Notes under the pieces: generated by a model
The model's database searches: none
The model's input: the letters and a program-made list of their open reading frames with translations, nothing else
Told to the model about the DNA's origin: nothing
Assembly: GCA_015490675.1 (NCBI GenBank)
Contig: WFXI01000281.1
Coordinates: 1-29,424, forward strand
DNA: 29,424 nt
Source: Hydrogenothermaceae bacterium
GTDB taxonomy: Bacteria; Aquificota; Aquificia; Aquificales; Hydrogenothermaceae
Reading direction: 5' to 3'
Program-made: the position numbers and the translations under genes
Shown here: one piece after another, positions 1-7,851 of the stretch
Layout: each line of letters opens with the position of its first letter
Position numbering within the stretch: position 1 is the stretch's first letter

Positions 1-180
1 GATATAGATATTTTTATAGAAATAGAGAATACCGAAAATATTTTAAATAAACAGATAAAATACCTATCAAAATTAAAATTGACTATAGGAGACCAAAAGA
101 TAGATTTAGTTATAAAACAAAAAAATTGTAAGGAGCCTATATGTATAGAAGATAAAACAAAGGGAGTTAGATTAATTTGA
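1..180 (+). CDS. C-terminal 59 residues of a probable MNT-type nucleotidyltransferase (partial)
   Basis: An open frame runs from base 1 to a TGA at 178-180; its start lies outside the window. It opens with Asp-Ile-Asp-Ile-Phe-Ile-Glu-Ile, which fits the end of the GSxxxG...SDID catalytic motif of small MNT/KNTase-fold nucleotidyltransferases. A G-x3-IDLVI strand and a C-terminal I-x2-x-x-x-x-GVRLI follow, resembling the family's usual ending. Such proteins often act as antitoxins that AMPylate HEPN toxins (MntA/HepT, type VII). The stop overlaps the next gene's TTG start by four bases, so the two are probably translationally coupled. Only the tail is visible, so the family call is an inference. 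Confidence 0.5.
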   Translation, partial: DIDIFIEIENTENILNKQIKYLSKLKLTIGDQKIDLVIKQKNCKEPICIEDKTKGVRLI

Positions 181-383
181 GTATGTATTTAAAATATGAA
201 AAGACATATGAAGAAGCTCAAAAACATATAGACAGACTAAAACAAGCCTTTTCTTCTCTGGAAGAAAAAGGATATTTTCCATTAGATAGTAAAAAAGTAG
301 AAAAAGTATCTCAAACCATAAATCAAATTTTCAAAGAACTAGAATACTTAACAAACTTGTTAAACAAATTGAAAATAAGTTAA
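177..383 (+). CDS. Small helical protein, possible partner of the nucleotidyltransferase
   Basis: A protein of 68 residues (66 if the ATG at 183 is used instead of the TTG at 177), rich in Lys, Glu and Leu and apparently all-helical. I do not recognise it. Its position directly after a probable MNT nucleotidyltransferase suggests a HEPN-like partner, but it is about half the usual HepT length and shows no R-x4-6-H motif, so it is unlikely to be an active HEPN RNase. A GGGAG-like sequence at 161-165 could serve either start. It converges on the amidase gene with a two-base gap. Confidence 0.55.
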   Translation: MSMYLKYEKTYEEAQKHIDRLKQAFSSLEEKGYFPLDSKKVEKVSQTINQIFKELEYLTNLLNKLKIS

Positions 384-385
384 AG

Positions 386-1270
386 CTAATCTATCCAGCG
401 TTTAGTAATATCCCCGTAGCTATCTATTCTTCTATCTCTAAAGAATGGCCACACTTTTCTAAATTCTTCTATTAAACTTAAATCAATATTTTGAACTAAA
501 ACTTCTTCTTTATCTACAGATGCTTTTTTGATTATTTCTCCATAAGGATTTGCGATAAAAGACTGTCCCCAAAACTCAATTCCTTCATTTCCATCTGGAG
601 AAGGTTCAAAGCCTACTCTATTAGCAACAGCGACATAACATCCATTCGCAACTGCATGTCCCCTTTGAACAGTTTCCCATGCAGTATATTGAGATTTTCC
701 ATACTCTTCTCTTTCAGAAGGAAGCCATCCTATTGCAGTAGGATAAAACACTATTTCAGCACCTTTTAAAGCAGTGAGCCTTATAGCTTCAGGATACCAC
801 TGATCCCAACATATTAAAGTTCCAATATTAGCATATTTGGTTTTAAAAACTTTATAACCTAAGTCCCCAGGAGCAAAGTAAAACTTTTCATAAAAATGAG
901 GGTCATCTGGAATATGCATCTTTCTATATATTCCTAAAAAAGTTCCATCTGCATCTAAAACAACAGCAGTATTGTGATACAAACCTTTTGCTCTTTTCTC
1001 AAACAAAGAAGCAATAATTACCACTTTTTTATCTTTAGCAATATCTGACAATATTCTTATAGTTTTATTATCCTCATTTATCTCTTCAGCTAAATCAAAG
1101 TAATCCCAATCCTCTACCTGACAAAAGTAAGGAGTTAAAAATAATTCCTGAGTACAAATTATCTGTGCATCATTTTTTACAGCTTCTTCTATCATAGAGA
1201 TAGTTTTTTCAAGATTTTTTTCTTTAGAATTTTCTACTTTCATTTGAAGAAGTGCAATATTTACCTGCAT
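386..1270 (-). CDS. aguB: N-carbamoylputrescine amidase (nitrilase superfamily)
   Basis: A carbon-nitrogen hydrolase of 294 residues, the usual length for plant and bacterial N-carbamoylputrescine amidases. It hydrolyses N-carbamoylputrescine to putrescine, CO2 and ammonia, the last step of the agmatine route to polyamines. The Glu-Lys-Cys triad is visible: Glu42 in QELFLTPYF, Lys117 in YRKMHIPDD, and Cys154 in ICWDQWYPEA. That CWDQWYPEA stretch is characteristic of this subfamily rather than of nitrilases or beta-ureidopropionases. No signal peptide, so cytoplasmic. The ATG directly abuts the tadA stop codon, so the two are probably co-transcribed. The exact substrate is inferred from motif similarity. 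Confidence 0.85.
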   Translation of the reverse strand: MQVNIALLQMKVENSKEKNLEKTISMIEEAVKNDAQIICTQELFLTPYFCQVEDWDYFDLAEEINEDNKTIRILSDIAKDKKVVIIASLFEKRAKGLYHNTAVVLDADGTFLGIYRKMHIPDDPHFYEKFYFAPGDLGYKVFKTKYANIGTLICWDQWYPEAIRLTALKGAEIVFYPTAIGWLPSEREEYGKSQYTAWETVQRGHAVANGCYVAVANRVGFEPSPDGNEGIEFWGQSFIANPYGEIIKKASVDKEEVLVQNIDLSLIEEFRKVWPFFRDRRIDSYGDITKRWID

Positions 1271-1714
1271 CTATTTTCCTCTTTTTTTCTTAAAAAATTC
1301 TTTAAGTATTATAGATGCTTCTTCTACAGGAATAAATTCGTAATTTACTTTAGAGGGAAGTTTATTGTCATCAATAATTTGATACTGGCTTATTATTGCA
1401 CCTTCTTTTTCGTTTTTTGCTAAAAAATAAACCTTTTTTATCCTGGATTGTAATATTGCACCGATACACATAATACAGGGTTCTAAGGAAATCCATATTT
1501 CACAGTCATCTAAACGCCAGTTCTTTAGTTTTTTAGATGCTTTTTGGATAGCTACAATTTCAGCATGCAAGAGGGCATTTTTCTTGGTAATTCTTTGGTT
1601 ATGCCCCCTTGCTACAATTTTATTATCTTTAACTATAATTGCTCCAACAGGAACTTCATCTTTTTGTAATGCTTTTTTAGCTTCCTTTAGTACCTCTTTA
1701 ATAAATTTTTCCAT
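1271..1714 (-). CDS. tadA: tRNA-specific adenosine deaminase TadA
   Basis: 147 residues, typical for TadA. It deaminates the wobble adenosine (A34) of tRNA-Arg(ACG) to inosine in the cytoplasm. The zinc and catalytic motifs of the cytidine-deaminase fold are intact: His50-Ala-Glu52 (proton shuttle Glu52), then Pro-Cys80-x2-Cys83 in EPCIMCIGAI. The N-terminal VPVGAIIV and the GHN that follows are also standard for the family. It lies five bases after the DUF302 gene and abuts aguB, probably as one transcript. A guanine or cytosine deaminase is the main alternative but fits the motifs less well. Confidence 0.9.
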   Translation of the reverse strand: MEKFIKEVLKEAKKALQKDEVPVGAIIVKDNKIVARGHNQRITKKNALLHAEIVAIQKASKKLKNWRLDDCEIWISLEPCIMCIGAILQSRIKKVYFLAKNEKEGAIISQYQIIDDNKLPSKVNYEFIPVEEASIILKEFFKKKRGK

Positions 1715-1719
1715 TTATT

Positions 1720-2217
1720 TTAATACATAGGTTTAAATGTTCTAGGTGATAATTTTGTTGCAGTTCTTACCAGTATATTAACAAGTTCATCTTGAACCTT
1801 TTTCAAGAACATTAAAAACTCTTTATCTTTTATACCGTAAATTTTTGCGATTTCTTCAACATCTTCAACCATAACCTTAACTTTTGTTCCTTCTACTAAC
1901 ACAGTTATTCTACATGGAATTAAATTTCCTATTTCTTTAAACTTTTTAACTCCTTGAGAAAGGTAATTCTCTTTACAAATTAGATGGGTCTTGTAAAAAG
2001 TTCTTAAATTCGCTGTTTTGTCAACATTTATAGTTGATACGATATCCCATCCTTCTTTATATATTTCTTCTACTACTGTAGCATTAACTACTTTAGGAGA
2101 TTTATTTTTAATAATTACATAGTAATACCCCTTTTCATGTTGAACATCATCTTCATAAGAGTAAACAGTAATCGCAAACATAAATAGAATTGATAGGATG
2201 AGATTTAAGGTCTTCAT
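1720..2217 (-). CDS. Secreted DUF302 family protein
   Basis: 165 residues. An N-terminal signal peptide is evident (Lys at position 2, hydrophobic 5-17, likely cleavage near residue 20), so the mature protein is periplasmic. The mature part fits DUF302: a YKTHLIC strand followed by an IGNLIPCRITV segment, with Cys at both points. DUF302 proteins have no settled function and often occur near thiol- or sulfur-related genes. The ATG is preceded by GGGGGAG at good spacing. It lies 47 bases after obgE on the same strand and five bases before tadA. Confidence 0.7.
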   Translation of the reverse strand: MKTLNLILSILFMFAITVYSYEDDVQHEKGYYYVIIKNKSPKVVNATVVEEIYKEGWDIVSTINVDKTANLRTFYKTHLICKENYLSQGVKKFKEIGNLIPCRITVLVEGTKVKVMVEDVEEIAKIYGIKDKEFLMFLKKVQDELVNILVRTATKLSPRTFKPMY

Positions 2218-2227
2218 GGCACTCCCC

Positions 2228-2249
2228 CAAAAGTTAGTTTCTACTTTTG
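2228..2249 (-). other. Short inverted repeat between obgE and the DUF302 gene
   Basis: Seven-base arms CAAAAGT and ACTTTTG separated by eight bases. On the minus-strand transcript the hairpin lies directly before the GGGGGAG ribosome binding site of the DUF302 gene. There is no U-run, so it is not a classical terminator; it could affect translation or mark an RNA-processing point. Confidence 0.3.
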
Positions 2250-2264
2250 AATATAGGAATATGA

Positions 2265-3275
2265 TTAGCTATTTGCAATATTTTCATATAGTTCTTTTAA
2301 CTTTTCTACAAGTTTATCTATATTTTCTTTTGTTGCAGCAGATACAGGGATAAATTCATATCCTCTTTTATTAAATTCTTCTTTTAGTTTGTCTAGATAA
2401 CTTCTATCAGATAAGATATCTATCTTATTTCCAACGACAAGTTGAGGTTTTTCTAAAAGTTTTTCACTATAAGAACCTAATTCTTTATTAATTGCTTCAA
2501 AAGCTTCCAGAGGTTCTCTTTCTCTAAAGTCTGACACATCAATAACATGTAGTAAAAATTTTGTTCTTTCTATATGTCTTAAAAATTCATGTCCCAGACC
2601 TGCACCTTCAGATGCACCTTCAATTAATCCTGGTATATCTGCCAGTACTAAAGATTTTCCTATATCTAGCTGTAAAACTCCAAGCACAGGAGATAATGTG
2701 GTAAATGGATAATCTGCAATTTTAGGTCTGGCATGAGATAAAACTGATATTAAAGTAGATTTACCAGCATTTGGAAAACCAATAATTCCAACATCTGCTA
2801 TAAGTTTAAGTTCAAGTTCTATCCACTTTTCTTCTCCTTTTTCTCCTTCTTCTGCATAATCAGGAGCTTGATTTGTGGATGTTTTAAACATTGCGTTACC
2901 TCTTCCACCTCTACCACCTTTTGCAACGATGACCTTTTGTCCTTCTTCTGTTAAATCTGCAATAATCTCTCCAGTTTCTGCATCTTTTACAATAGTTCCA
3001 ACTGGAACTTTTAAAATTAAATCTGGTGCGTTTTTTCCGTGCTTATTTGAACCAGAACCATGTTGACCTCTTTCTGCTTTATAGTGCTTTTTATACTTAA
3101 AATCCATTAATGTTTGAAGCCTAGAATCAGCCTCTAATACTACATCTCCACCTTTTCCTCCATTACCACCTGCAGGACCTCCCATTGGAACAAACTTCTC
3201 CCTTCTCCAAGCAACACAACCATTTCCCCCGTCGCCAGCTTTAACATATATTTTTGCTTTGTCTATAAATTTCAT
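2265..3275 (-). CDS. obgE: Obg family GTPase (ObgE/CgtA)
   Basis: 336 residues with the full architecture: a glycine-rich Obg fold (about residues 1-155, with repeated GGxGG runs) and a GTPase domain with P-loop GFPNAGKST, switch region DIPGLIEGASEGAGLG and base-recognition NKID. It is an essential GTPase associated with the 50S subunit, linked to ribosome assembly and stress control. It lacks the extra C-terminal OCT domain of some Firmicutes proteins. It lies downstream of rpmB on the same strand; in many bacteria obg neighbours rpmA/rplU, so the L28 partner is a variation. The ATG follows AAAGG at reasonable spacing. Confidence 0.97.
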   Translation of the reverse strand: MKFIDKAKIYVKAGDGGNGCVAWRREKFVPMGGPAGGNGGKGGDVVLEADSRLQTLMDFKYKKHYKAERGQHGSGSNKHGKNAPDLILKVPVGTIVKDAETGEIIADLTEEGQKVIVAKGGRGGRGNAMFKTSTNQAPDYAEEGEKGEEKWIELELKLIADVGIIGFPNAGKSTLISVLSHARPKIADYPFTTLSPVLGVLQLDIGKSLVLADIPGLIEGASEGAGLGHEFLRHIERTKFLLHVIDVSDFREREPLEAFEAINKELGSYSEKLLEKPQLVVGNKIDILSDRSYLDKLKEEFNKRGYEFIPVSAATKENIDKLVEKLKELYENIANS

Positions 3276-3356
3276 TTTGATTTACCTTTATTATGATTTT
3301 TTTTTGTGAGGAAAAAAAATTAGGAGATAATTGGGAAATTTCAAGAGATTTAGAAG

Positions 3357-3387
3357 ATAAAATAAAAGGAGAGAGCAAAAGCTCTCT
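3357..3387 (-). terminator. Rho-independent terminator after rpmB
   Basis: A perfect seven-base stem AGAGAGC/GCTCTCT with an AAAA loop (3370-3387), starting one base beyond the rpmB stop codon on the minus strand and followed on that strand by a T-rich run (CCTTTTATTTTA). It would end rpmB transcripts, perhaps partially, since obgE follows on the same strand. Confidence 0.7.
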
Positions 3388-3388
3388 T

Positions 3389-3583
3389 TTATCTAACAGC
3401 TTTTCTAACTTTTCCAGCTTTCATACATTTAGCACAAACATAAATTCTTTTTACAGTTCCATCTGGTAAAACAGCTTTTACTCTTTGTAAGTTTGGTCTC
3501 CAAGTTCTTTTTGTAGTTGTTGCAGAGTGGGCAACTCTATTACCATGGGCAGTCTTCTTTCCACATATCTGACATACAGCCAT
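3389..3583 (-). CDS. rpmB: 50S ribosomal protein L28
   Basis: 64 residues, the usual length. It begins MAVCQICGKK, the characteristic L28 start, followed by KRTWRPNLQ and a C-terminal YVCAKCMKAGKV. The two Cys-x2-Cys pairs make this the zinc-binding (C+) form of L28. It is a structural protein of the large subunit. A strong AAGGAGG site lies about nine bases before the ATG. A good promoter lies just upstream, inside the end of the MgtC-family gene, and a hairpin terminator follows the stop. Confidence 0.96.
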   Translation of the reverse strand: MAVCQICGKKTAHGNRVAHSATTTKRTWRPNLQRVKAVLPDGTVKRIYVCAKCMKAGKVRKAVR

Positions 3584-3619
3584 TTACAAAATCCTCCTTT
3601 TTTCATTACTGAAACAAAT

Positions 3620-3649
3620 ATTATACAACAAATTAAATAATGATGTATA
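3620..3649 (-). promoter_or_regulatory. Sigma-70-like promoter for rpmB
   Basis: On the minus strand a perfect TATAAT (3620-3625) is preceded by TATACA (3644-3649, four of six matches to TTGACA) at 18 bases. Transcription would start near 3612, giving a short leader before rpmB. The -35 element lies within the final codons of the upstream membrane-protein gene. Confidence 0.5.
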
Positions 3650-4895
3650 TTCCACAAACTAAACATATTGTAATTAAAAAGTATGCTATGTTTTTAGTTA
3701 ATTCTTTGGTTCCGAAGAAAAATATATAGGAAAATTTAAATATACTATTTGAAATAACTGCAATTAACACACCATTTGTTGCAACTTCGATAGCTGAAGG
3801 ATTTTCTTTAAGCATATTTGCTAAAGATAATGTTATTGCATCAACATCAATTACCCCAGAAATAAAACTGGCAAGGTATATCCCTTTACTCCCAAAAAAA
3901 TGGTCTAAAACTTCAATAGAAAATTTAATTCCAGCATATAGCATACCAAATTGAATAGCAGACCAAAGTTCAAAAGGATTGCTAATGTTAATATCAGAAG
4001 TCGTTTTATCAGGTTTTAGATAATTTTTATACTTAACAACCATAATTATCAAAAATATTACAGAAGTTAAAATAAGAGGAAAAAATACTTCCTTAGCAAG
4101 TTCAAAAGATATTAGGCCAGCAAGGACAATTACCCTTATATTCATAATAGTCCAGGCTAGAGCTATTCCTATAGAAGATGGATATAGAAGCTTTGGATAC
4201 TCCTTTGTTTTTCTTGCAAGTTGATAGCTAACAGCAGTGCTGGAAACAAGACCACCAACTAATCCTGTTATCCATAAGGTTTTAGCTCCTTTCCATTTAA
4301 TTAAAACATATCCAATAAAGTCTAATGCAGAAACAATAATTACAACTTTCCATATACTCTTTAAGTTAAAAGCATCAAAAGGTCCAAAGTTTTTGTCAGG
4401 AAGTAGTGGATAAATTACAACAACTACAAGTAAAAACTTCAAAATTGAAATAATATCTTCTAAAGATAAACTTTTAGCAAACTTTTCAAGGATAGGTTTT
4501 AATGCTAGTAATGTGGTTGTTAATAATGTTATAAATATAGATATATATATATGATTATAATAAACTAATACCCCAATAATAAAAGCGATAATCAGAGTAA
4601 CTTCTGTTGTAATCCCAACATCTTTCTCAAATTCTTTAAAGTAGTTAATAACTGTAAAAATTATCAAGGCACCAAATGAAAAAATGAAAATTCCACTCCA
4701 GTAGTTTTCATATATAAAGGAGGATAAAGTCCCAAGAATAGCTATTAAAGGAGTTGTCCTGATACCTATAAAAGCCTCTGATTTTGCTCTTCTTTCTCTT
4801 TCAAGACCAATTATTAGACCAAGGGCTGTTGAAATCAAAACTTTTATTAAAATTTCTAAAGTTTTTTCATCAATTCCAATTTCTTTAAATTCCAT
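3633..4895 (-). CDS. MgtC/SapB-type integral membrane protein with DUF4010 domain
   Basis: 420 residues, strongly hydrophobic with many membrane segments. The N-terminal part carries the MgtC signature (LGLIIGLERERRAKSE followed by GIRTTPLIAILG). The C-terminal half, with GLVGGLVSSTAVSYQLAR and SGVIDVDAITLS, matches the DUF4010 domain usually fused to it. Two-domain proteins of this type are widespread; their function is unproven, with ion or magnesium homeostasis suggested by analogy to MgtC. The start overlaps the rusA stop by 11 bases, and an AAGGA site lies about eight bases upstream, inside rusA. Translational coupling is likely. Confidence 0.85.
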   Translation of the reverse strand: MEFKEIGIDEKTLEILIKVLISTALGLIIGLERERRAKSEAFIGIRTTPLIAILGTLSSFIYENYWSGIFIFSFGALIIFTVINYFKEFEKDVGITTEVTLIIAFIIGVLVYYNHIYISIFITLLTTTLLALKPILEKFAKSLSLEDIISILKFLLVVVVIYPLLPDKNFGPFDAFNLKSIWKVVIIVSALDFIGYVLIKWKGAKTLWITGLVGGLVSSTAVSYQLARKTKEYPKLLYPSSIGIALAWTIMNIRVIVLAGLISFELAKEVFFPLILTSVIFLIIMVVKYKNYLKPDKTTSDINISNPFELWSAIQFGMLYAGIKFSIEVLDHFFGSKGIYLASFISGVIDVDAITLSLANMLKENPSAIEVATNGVLIAVISNSIFKFSYIFFFGTKELTKNIAYFLITICLVCGIYIII

Positions 4896-5337
4896 TTAGA
4901 TTTTCCTTATATTTTTTTAAGCTTGTTAATTTTTGTTTGTCTATATTATTTATATTTTCTAATTCTTCTATTTCAATAATTACTCCTTCTTCCCCTTTAA
5001 CTATAAATTTTTGTAAATTTTGCACATAGATTAGATTATCATCTTCAATTATGTTTGCATAAACTAAACAATCCCCCAGAGTTTTCATTATATTGTCTAA
5101 ATCCCTTCTTCTTTTATTTGGTAATATAAATGTTATATTAACTTTTACAGGATTTTTAAAAGTTTTCTTGTTTTTTTCGAACTGCAGTCCCAATTCCCAT
5201 ATAGCTTTATTTATTTTTAAAGAAACATCTTTAGGTACTATATACCTTTTCCCTGATTTAGAAAATACTCTTGAGTTTATTTTTACTCTATTTGCTTTAG
5301 ATGGAGGAACAAAAGACAAAAAATATGTATGTCTCAT
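4885..5337 (-). CDS. rusA: RusA-family Holliday junction resolvase
   Basis: Cleaves Holliday junctions as a homodimer. The family signature is clear: an N-terminal PPSKANR stretch, then RRDLDNIMKTLGD with Asp79, Asp81 and Lys85, and a downstream IIEDDNLI with Asp99/Asp100, matching the acidic catalytic residues of E. coli RusA. I place the start at the ATG at 5335-5337 (150 residues) because GGAGAGG lies four bases upstream; a longer frame would need a TTG at 5364 and would run through that ribosome binding site. RusA is usually phage-borne, but a chromosomal copy is known in Aquifex, so this need not be a prophage remnant; no phage neighbours are present. Confidence 0.85.
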   Translation of the reverse strand: MRHTYFLSFVPPSKANRVKINSRVFSKSGKRYIVPKDVSLKINKAIWELGLQFEKNKKTFKNPVKVNITFILPNKRRRDLDNIMKTLGDCLVYANIIEDDNLIYVQNLQKFIVKGEEGVIIEIEELENINNIDKQKLTSLKKYKENLNGI

Positions 5338-5437
5338 ATTTCCTCTCCATTTAATTTTTATCAATTTTAGTTTAATTAAGATAAAAAACTCTTTTATTTT
5401 TCAAAAATCTCATTTGATTATTTTATCTATAAAATGC

Positions 5438-5511
5438 AGGTTAGTTGTTGTTAACCTAAATTATTGGTGGTATATATAAGGGACAAATTAGGAAATGTTA
5501 ATATCCTAATT
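5438..5511. promoter_or_regulatory. Two inverted repeats upstream of the sulfurtransferase promoter
   Basis: The first repeat has arms AGGTTA (5438-5443) and TAACCT (5452-5457) around eight bases. The second has arms AATTAGGA (5486-5493) and TCCTAATT (5504-5511) around ten bases. Both lie upstream of the likely -35 box at 5536 in the divergent region between rusA and the rhodanese gene, where operators would be expected. No regulator gene is visible nearby, so this is a candidate only. Confidence 0.35.
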
Positions 5512-5535
5512 GTTAAATTTAATATGTTTACTTAC

Positions 5536-5564
5536 TTGACAACTGCTTGAATTTGTTTTTTAAA
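5536..5564 (+). promoter_or_regulatory. Promoter for the periplasmic sulfurtransferase gene
   Basis: A perfect TTGACA (5536-5541) is followed after 17 bases by TTTAAA (5559-5564, four of six matches to TATAAT). Transcription would begin around 5571, leaving a leader of about 48 bases with AAGGAGG before the ATG. The good -35, weak -10 and adjacent inverted repeats suggest a regulated promoter. Confidence 0.5.
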
Positions 5565-5618
5565 AATTGTAGTTTAATCTTTATGATATAAATCAAAAAT
5601 TTAAAAAGGAGGTAATTT

Positions 5619-6614
5619 ATGGCAATGTTTAAAAAAGTTTCTTTGGCTGTGGCAGGGCTCGGACTTGCAACTTCAGTAGCAATGGCTGGAGCTAAACCAG
5701 CTAATCCATTAATCGTTATAAGTGTGGATGAAGCTAAAAAAGTTTTCGATGCTAAAGGTGCTGTTTTTGTAAGCGGGGACTCTGACAAAAAATTCAAAGA
5801 AGGACACATCCCAGGTTCAGCACATGCTTTTGCACACGACTTACACTACTTAAACGATATCAGAAAATGTAACGGTCTTCCTATGTGTAAAGAAAGAGCT
5901 GAAAAATTTATTGGCTCTTTAGGAATAGACAACAACACTAAAGTTATTGCTTATGACGATGGTAGAGGGCCTAACGCTTCTGGTGTATGGTACTTCTTAT
6001 GGTTATATGGTGTTAATGGATTAAACGGTGACAACAGAATGTTAGATGGTGGATTCACAACTTGGAAAGCAAAAGGATATCCAACTGAATCTGGAGAAGG
6101 GCATCATCCAGCTGCAAAAACTTTCAAAGCGAACATAAACTGGGATATTCTTGCTACAAAAGAAGAAGTTTTAAAAGCAGTAGAAGATATTAAGAAAAAT
6201 GGTAAAAAATCTAAATACTTCATCCTTGATGCAAGAAGATTCCAAGAATACACAGGAAAAACTCTTCTCGAAGCTTTACTTGAACCAGGAAAACACGAAA
6301 AAGTTAAAAGAGGTGGACACATTCCTGGAGCTGTATTCTTTGAATGGAAAAAAGTTGCAGGAAACCCTAACGGAAAACCAAACAAACCTTTATTCAAGTC
6401 TGTTAAGAAATTAAAGAAAGTATTTTACAAAAAACTCAAGAAAAAAGGATTTGACCCTGAAACAGATACACTTATTACTTACTGTCACGTAGGAACAGGT
6501 AGAGGGTCTTTCATTTTTGCAGCAGCTAAATATATTGGTATAGAGAAGGCAAAGGTTTACATTGGTTCTTGGGATGAATGGGGTAATGACCCAAGCTTAC
6601 CAATTGCTAAATAA
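5619..6614 (+). CDS. Periplasmic tandem-rhodanese thiosulfate sulfurtransferase
   Basis: 331 residues. A Sec signal peptide (Lys5-Lys6, hydrophobic core, SVAMA then Gly near residue 24) exports it. Two rhodanese domains follow, as in the SseA/TST class. Domain 1 (about 30-160) has AYDDGRG where the active loop would be, so it carries Asp rather than Cys, the usual inactive state. Domain 2 (about 170-325) has the active loop TYCHVGTGRGS with Cys289. It would transfer sulfane sulfur from thiosulfate or a persulfide to an acceptor thiol in the periplasm. A strong AAGGAGG precedes the ATG. It has its own promoter and is followed by a terminator, so it may be expressed above the downstream permease and molybdoenzyme genes. 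Confidence 0.88.
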   Translation: MAMFKKVSLAVAGLGLATSVAMAGAKPANPLIVISVDEAKKVFDAKGAVFVSGDSDKKFKEGHIPGSAHAFAHDLHYLNDIRKCNGLPMCKERAEKFIGSLGIDNNTKVIAYDDGRGPNASGVWYFLWLYGVNGLNGDNRMLDGGFTTWKAKGYPTESGEGHHPAAKTFKANINWDILATKEEVLKAVEDIKKNGKKSKYFILDARRFQEYTGKTLLEALLEPGKHEKVKRGGHIPGAVFFEWKKVAGNPNGKPNKPLFKSVKKLKKVFYKKLKKKGFDPETDTLITYCHVGTGRGSFIFAAAKYIGIEKAKVYIGSWDEWGNDPSLPIAK

Positions 6615-6654
6615 TGCAATCTTTACAATGAGAGACTAAAATATTCTTTTCATA

Positions 6655-6680
6655 AAGAGGGGCGTAATGCCCCTTTTTTA
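6655..6680 (+). terminator. Rho-independent terminator after the sulfurtransferase gene
   Basis: Stem AGGGGC/GCCCCT (6658-6663 with 6669-6674), loop GTAAT, followed by a run of six T. It lies about 40 bases after the stop codon. Readthrough or a second promoter is needed for the YeeE gene that starts at 6704; no clear promoter fits in the remaining gap, so this may set the ratio of rhodanese to downstream products. Confidence 0.85.
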
Positions 6681-6703
6681 ATTTAAAAAGGAGGTATGTA
6701 GTC

Positions 6704-7828
6704 ATGGAGCATATGAACCATTTAATTATGGGTCTATTGACAGGTGCTCTTTTTGGTATAGTTCTCCATAAAGTTGGGGCTATTAGATATTCAAGAGTAG
6801 AAGGAATGCTTCTCCTTAGAGACCTCAAAATTATGAAATTTGCTTTTACAGCTATTGCTACTACTTCAATTATTTATGGACTTGCTGATATTTTTGGAGT
6901 TGCAGAGCAATATAACTTGTTACCTAGAATAATGCCATTTATGGGTATTGCCCACTTAGTAGGTGGTTTCTTATTTGGAATTGCAATGGGGTCTGCAGGT
7001 TTTTGTCCAGGAACTTGTGTAGCTAGGGTTGGTGCTGGTAAGTTTGTTGCTTTAGCTGGTGTAATTGGATTAATTCTTGGAATAGTTATTTATGATATGG
7101 CAAAACCTGCTTTAATGGATGCAGGAATAATAGGAACAAAAGAAAAATTAACTTTATATGGTCTTTTAGGATTACCATACGGTGTTGTAGCAGTAGTATG
7201 GGGAATTTTATTTATGGTGCTTGCCCTTGTAGCAGATTGGTTTGATCCTGCTAAGAAAATTGGATATGATAAAGACCAATCTTTTATTTCTTTAAAGAAA
7301 GAATGGCACTGGCTTCCTTCAGGTGTAGCAGCAGGACTAATCATATCGTGGGCTACAATGCAAGGTGAATATCTTGGATTCTCTGGAGCTACTTTAGCAT
7401 TAGTTGGATGGATAGGACAATTAATAGGTCATCCATTAGATAGTGTACCTAGAATTTCAGAAACAATTGTATGGCACGCAGGATTAATCTTAGGAGTATT
7501 GCCAGGTGCATTTTTAAGTGCTATTGTTTCTAGAACATTTAAATTTGATGTTGTTCCACCTCCATTTGCAGAAGCAGTTACTTCTATGCCTATAGTTAGA
7601 ATGGTATTAGTATTCTTTGCTGGAATATTCTTGGCACTTGGTGCTATGATAGGTGGAGGATGTACAACAGGTGCATTCATTTCTGCATATCCAACACTTT
7701 CAATTGGTTCAATGGCAATGTCAGCTACTTACTTTATAGTAGGAGTTTTAACTGCCAATATTATCTACTTTGGTAGATGGAGTAAATTTATTGCTGCTAA
7801 ACCAAAAGCTGACGAAGTTTATGACTAA
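6704..7828 (+). CDS. YeeE/YedE family sulfur-compound permease
   Basis: 374 residues with about nine or ten membrane segments. Both family cysteine motifs are present: SAGFCPGTCVARVGAGK (Cys101, Cys105) and IGGGCTTGAFISAYP (Cys320), which in YeeE-type proteins relay thiosulfate by transient S-S interactions. Characterised YeeE imports thiosulfate together with the TusA-like YeeD; related SoxT proteins are linked to sulfur-oxidation loci. It lies between two rhodanese genes upstream of a molybdoenzyme, so it probably moves thiosulfate or another sulfur compound across the inner membrane. A strong AAGGAGG lies nine bases before the ATG. The substrate is inferred. Confidence 0.85.
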   Translation: MEHMNHLIMGLLTGALFGIVLHKVGAIRYSRVEGMLLLRDLKIMKFAFTAIATTSIIYGLADIFGVAEQYNLLPRIMPFMGIAHLVGGFLFGIAMGSAGFCPGTCVARVGAGKFVALAGVIGLILGIVIYDMAKPALMDAGIIGTKEKLTLYGLLGLPYGVVAVVWGILFMVLALVADWFDPAKKIGYDKDQSFISLKKEWHWLPSGVAAGLIISWATMQGEYLGFSGATLALVGWIGQLIGHPLDSVPRISETIVWHAGLILGVLPGAFLSAIVSRTFKFDVVPPPFAEAVTSMPIVRMVLVFFAGIFLALGAMIGGGCTTGAFISAYPTLSIGSMAMSATYFIVGVLTANIIYFGRWSKFIAAKPKADEVYD

Positions 7829-7851
7829 TAAATAAAGAGAGGTAGGGAAGA

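Noticed and set aside
3478..3666. Minus-strand frame overlapping rpmB and the MgtC-family gene end
   Set aside because: It is an out-of-frame shadow of L28, without similarity to anything and with the rpmB promoter inside it.
4885..5337. RusA gene as a sign of a prophage
   Set aside because: No integrase, capsid, lysis or other phage gene nearby; chromosomal RusA is known in Aquifex.
5494..5508. Possible five-codon leader peptide (ATG to TAA) inside the second inverted repeat
   Set aside because: The AGGA is only one base away from the ATG, and it lies upstream of the likely -35 box, so it would not be in the transcript.
5528..5809. Minus-strand open frame opposite the sulfurtransferase signal region
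   Set aside because: It mirrors the coding strand of a well-supported gene, has no ribosome binding site, and crosses the promoter region.
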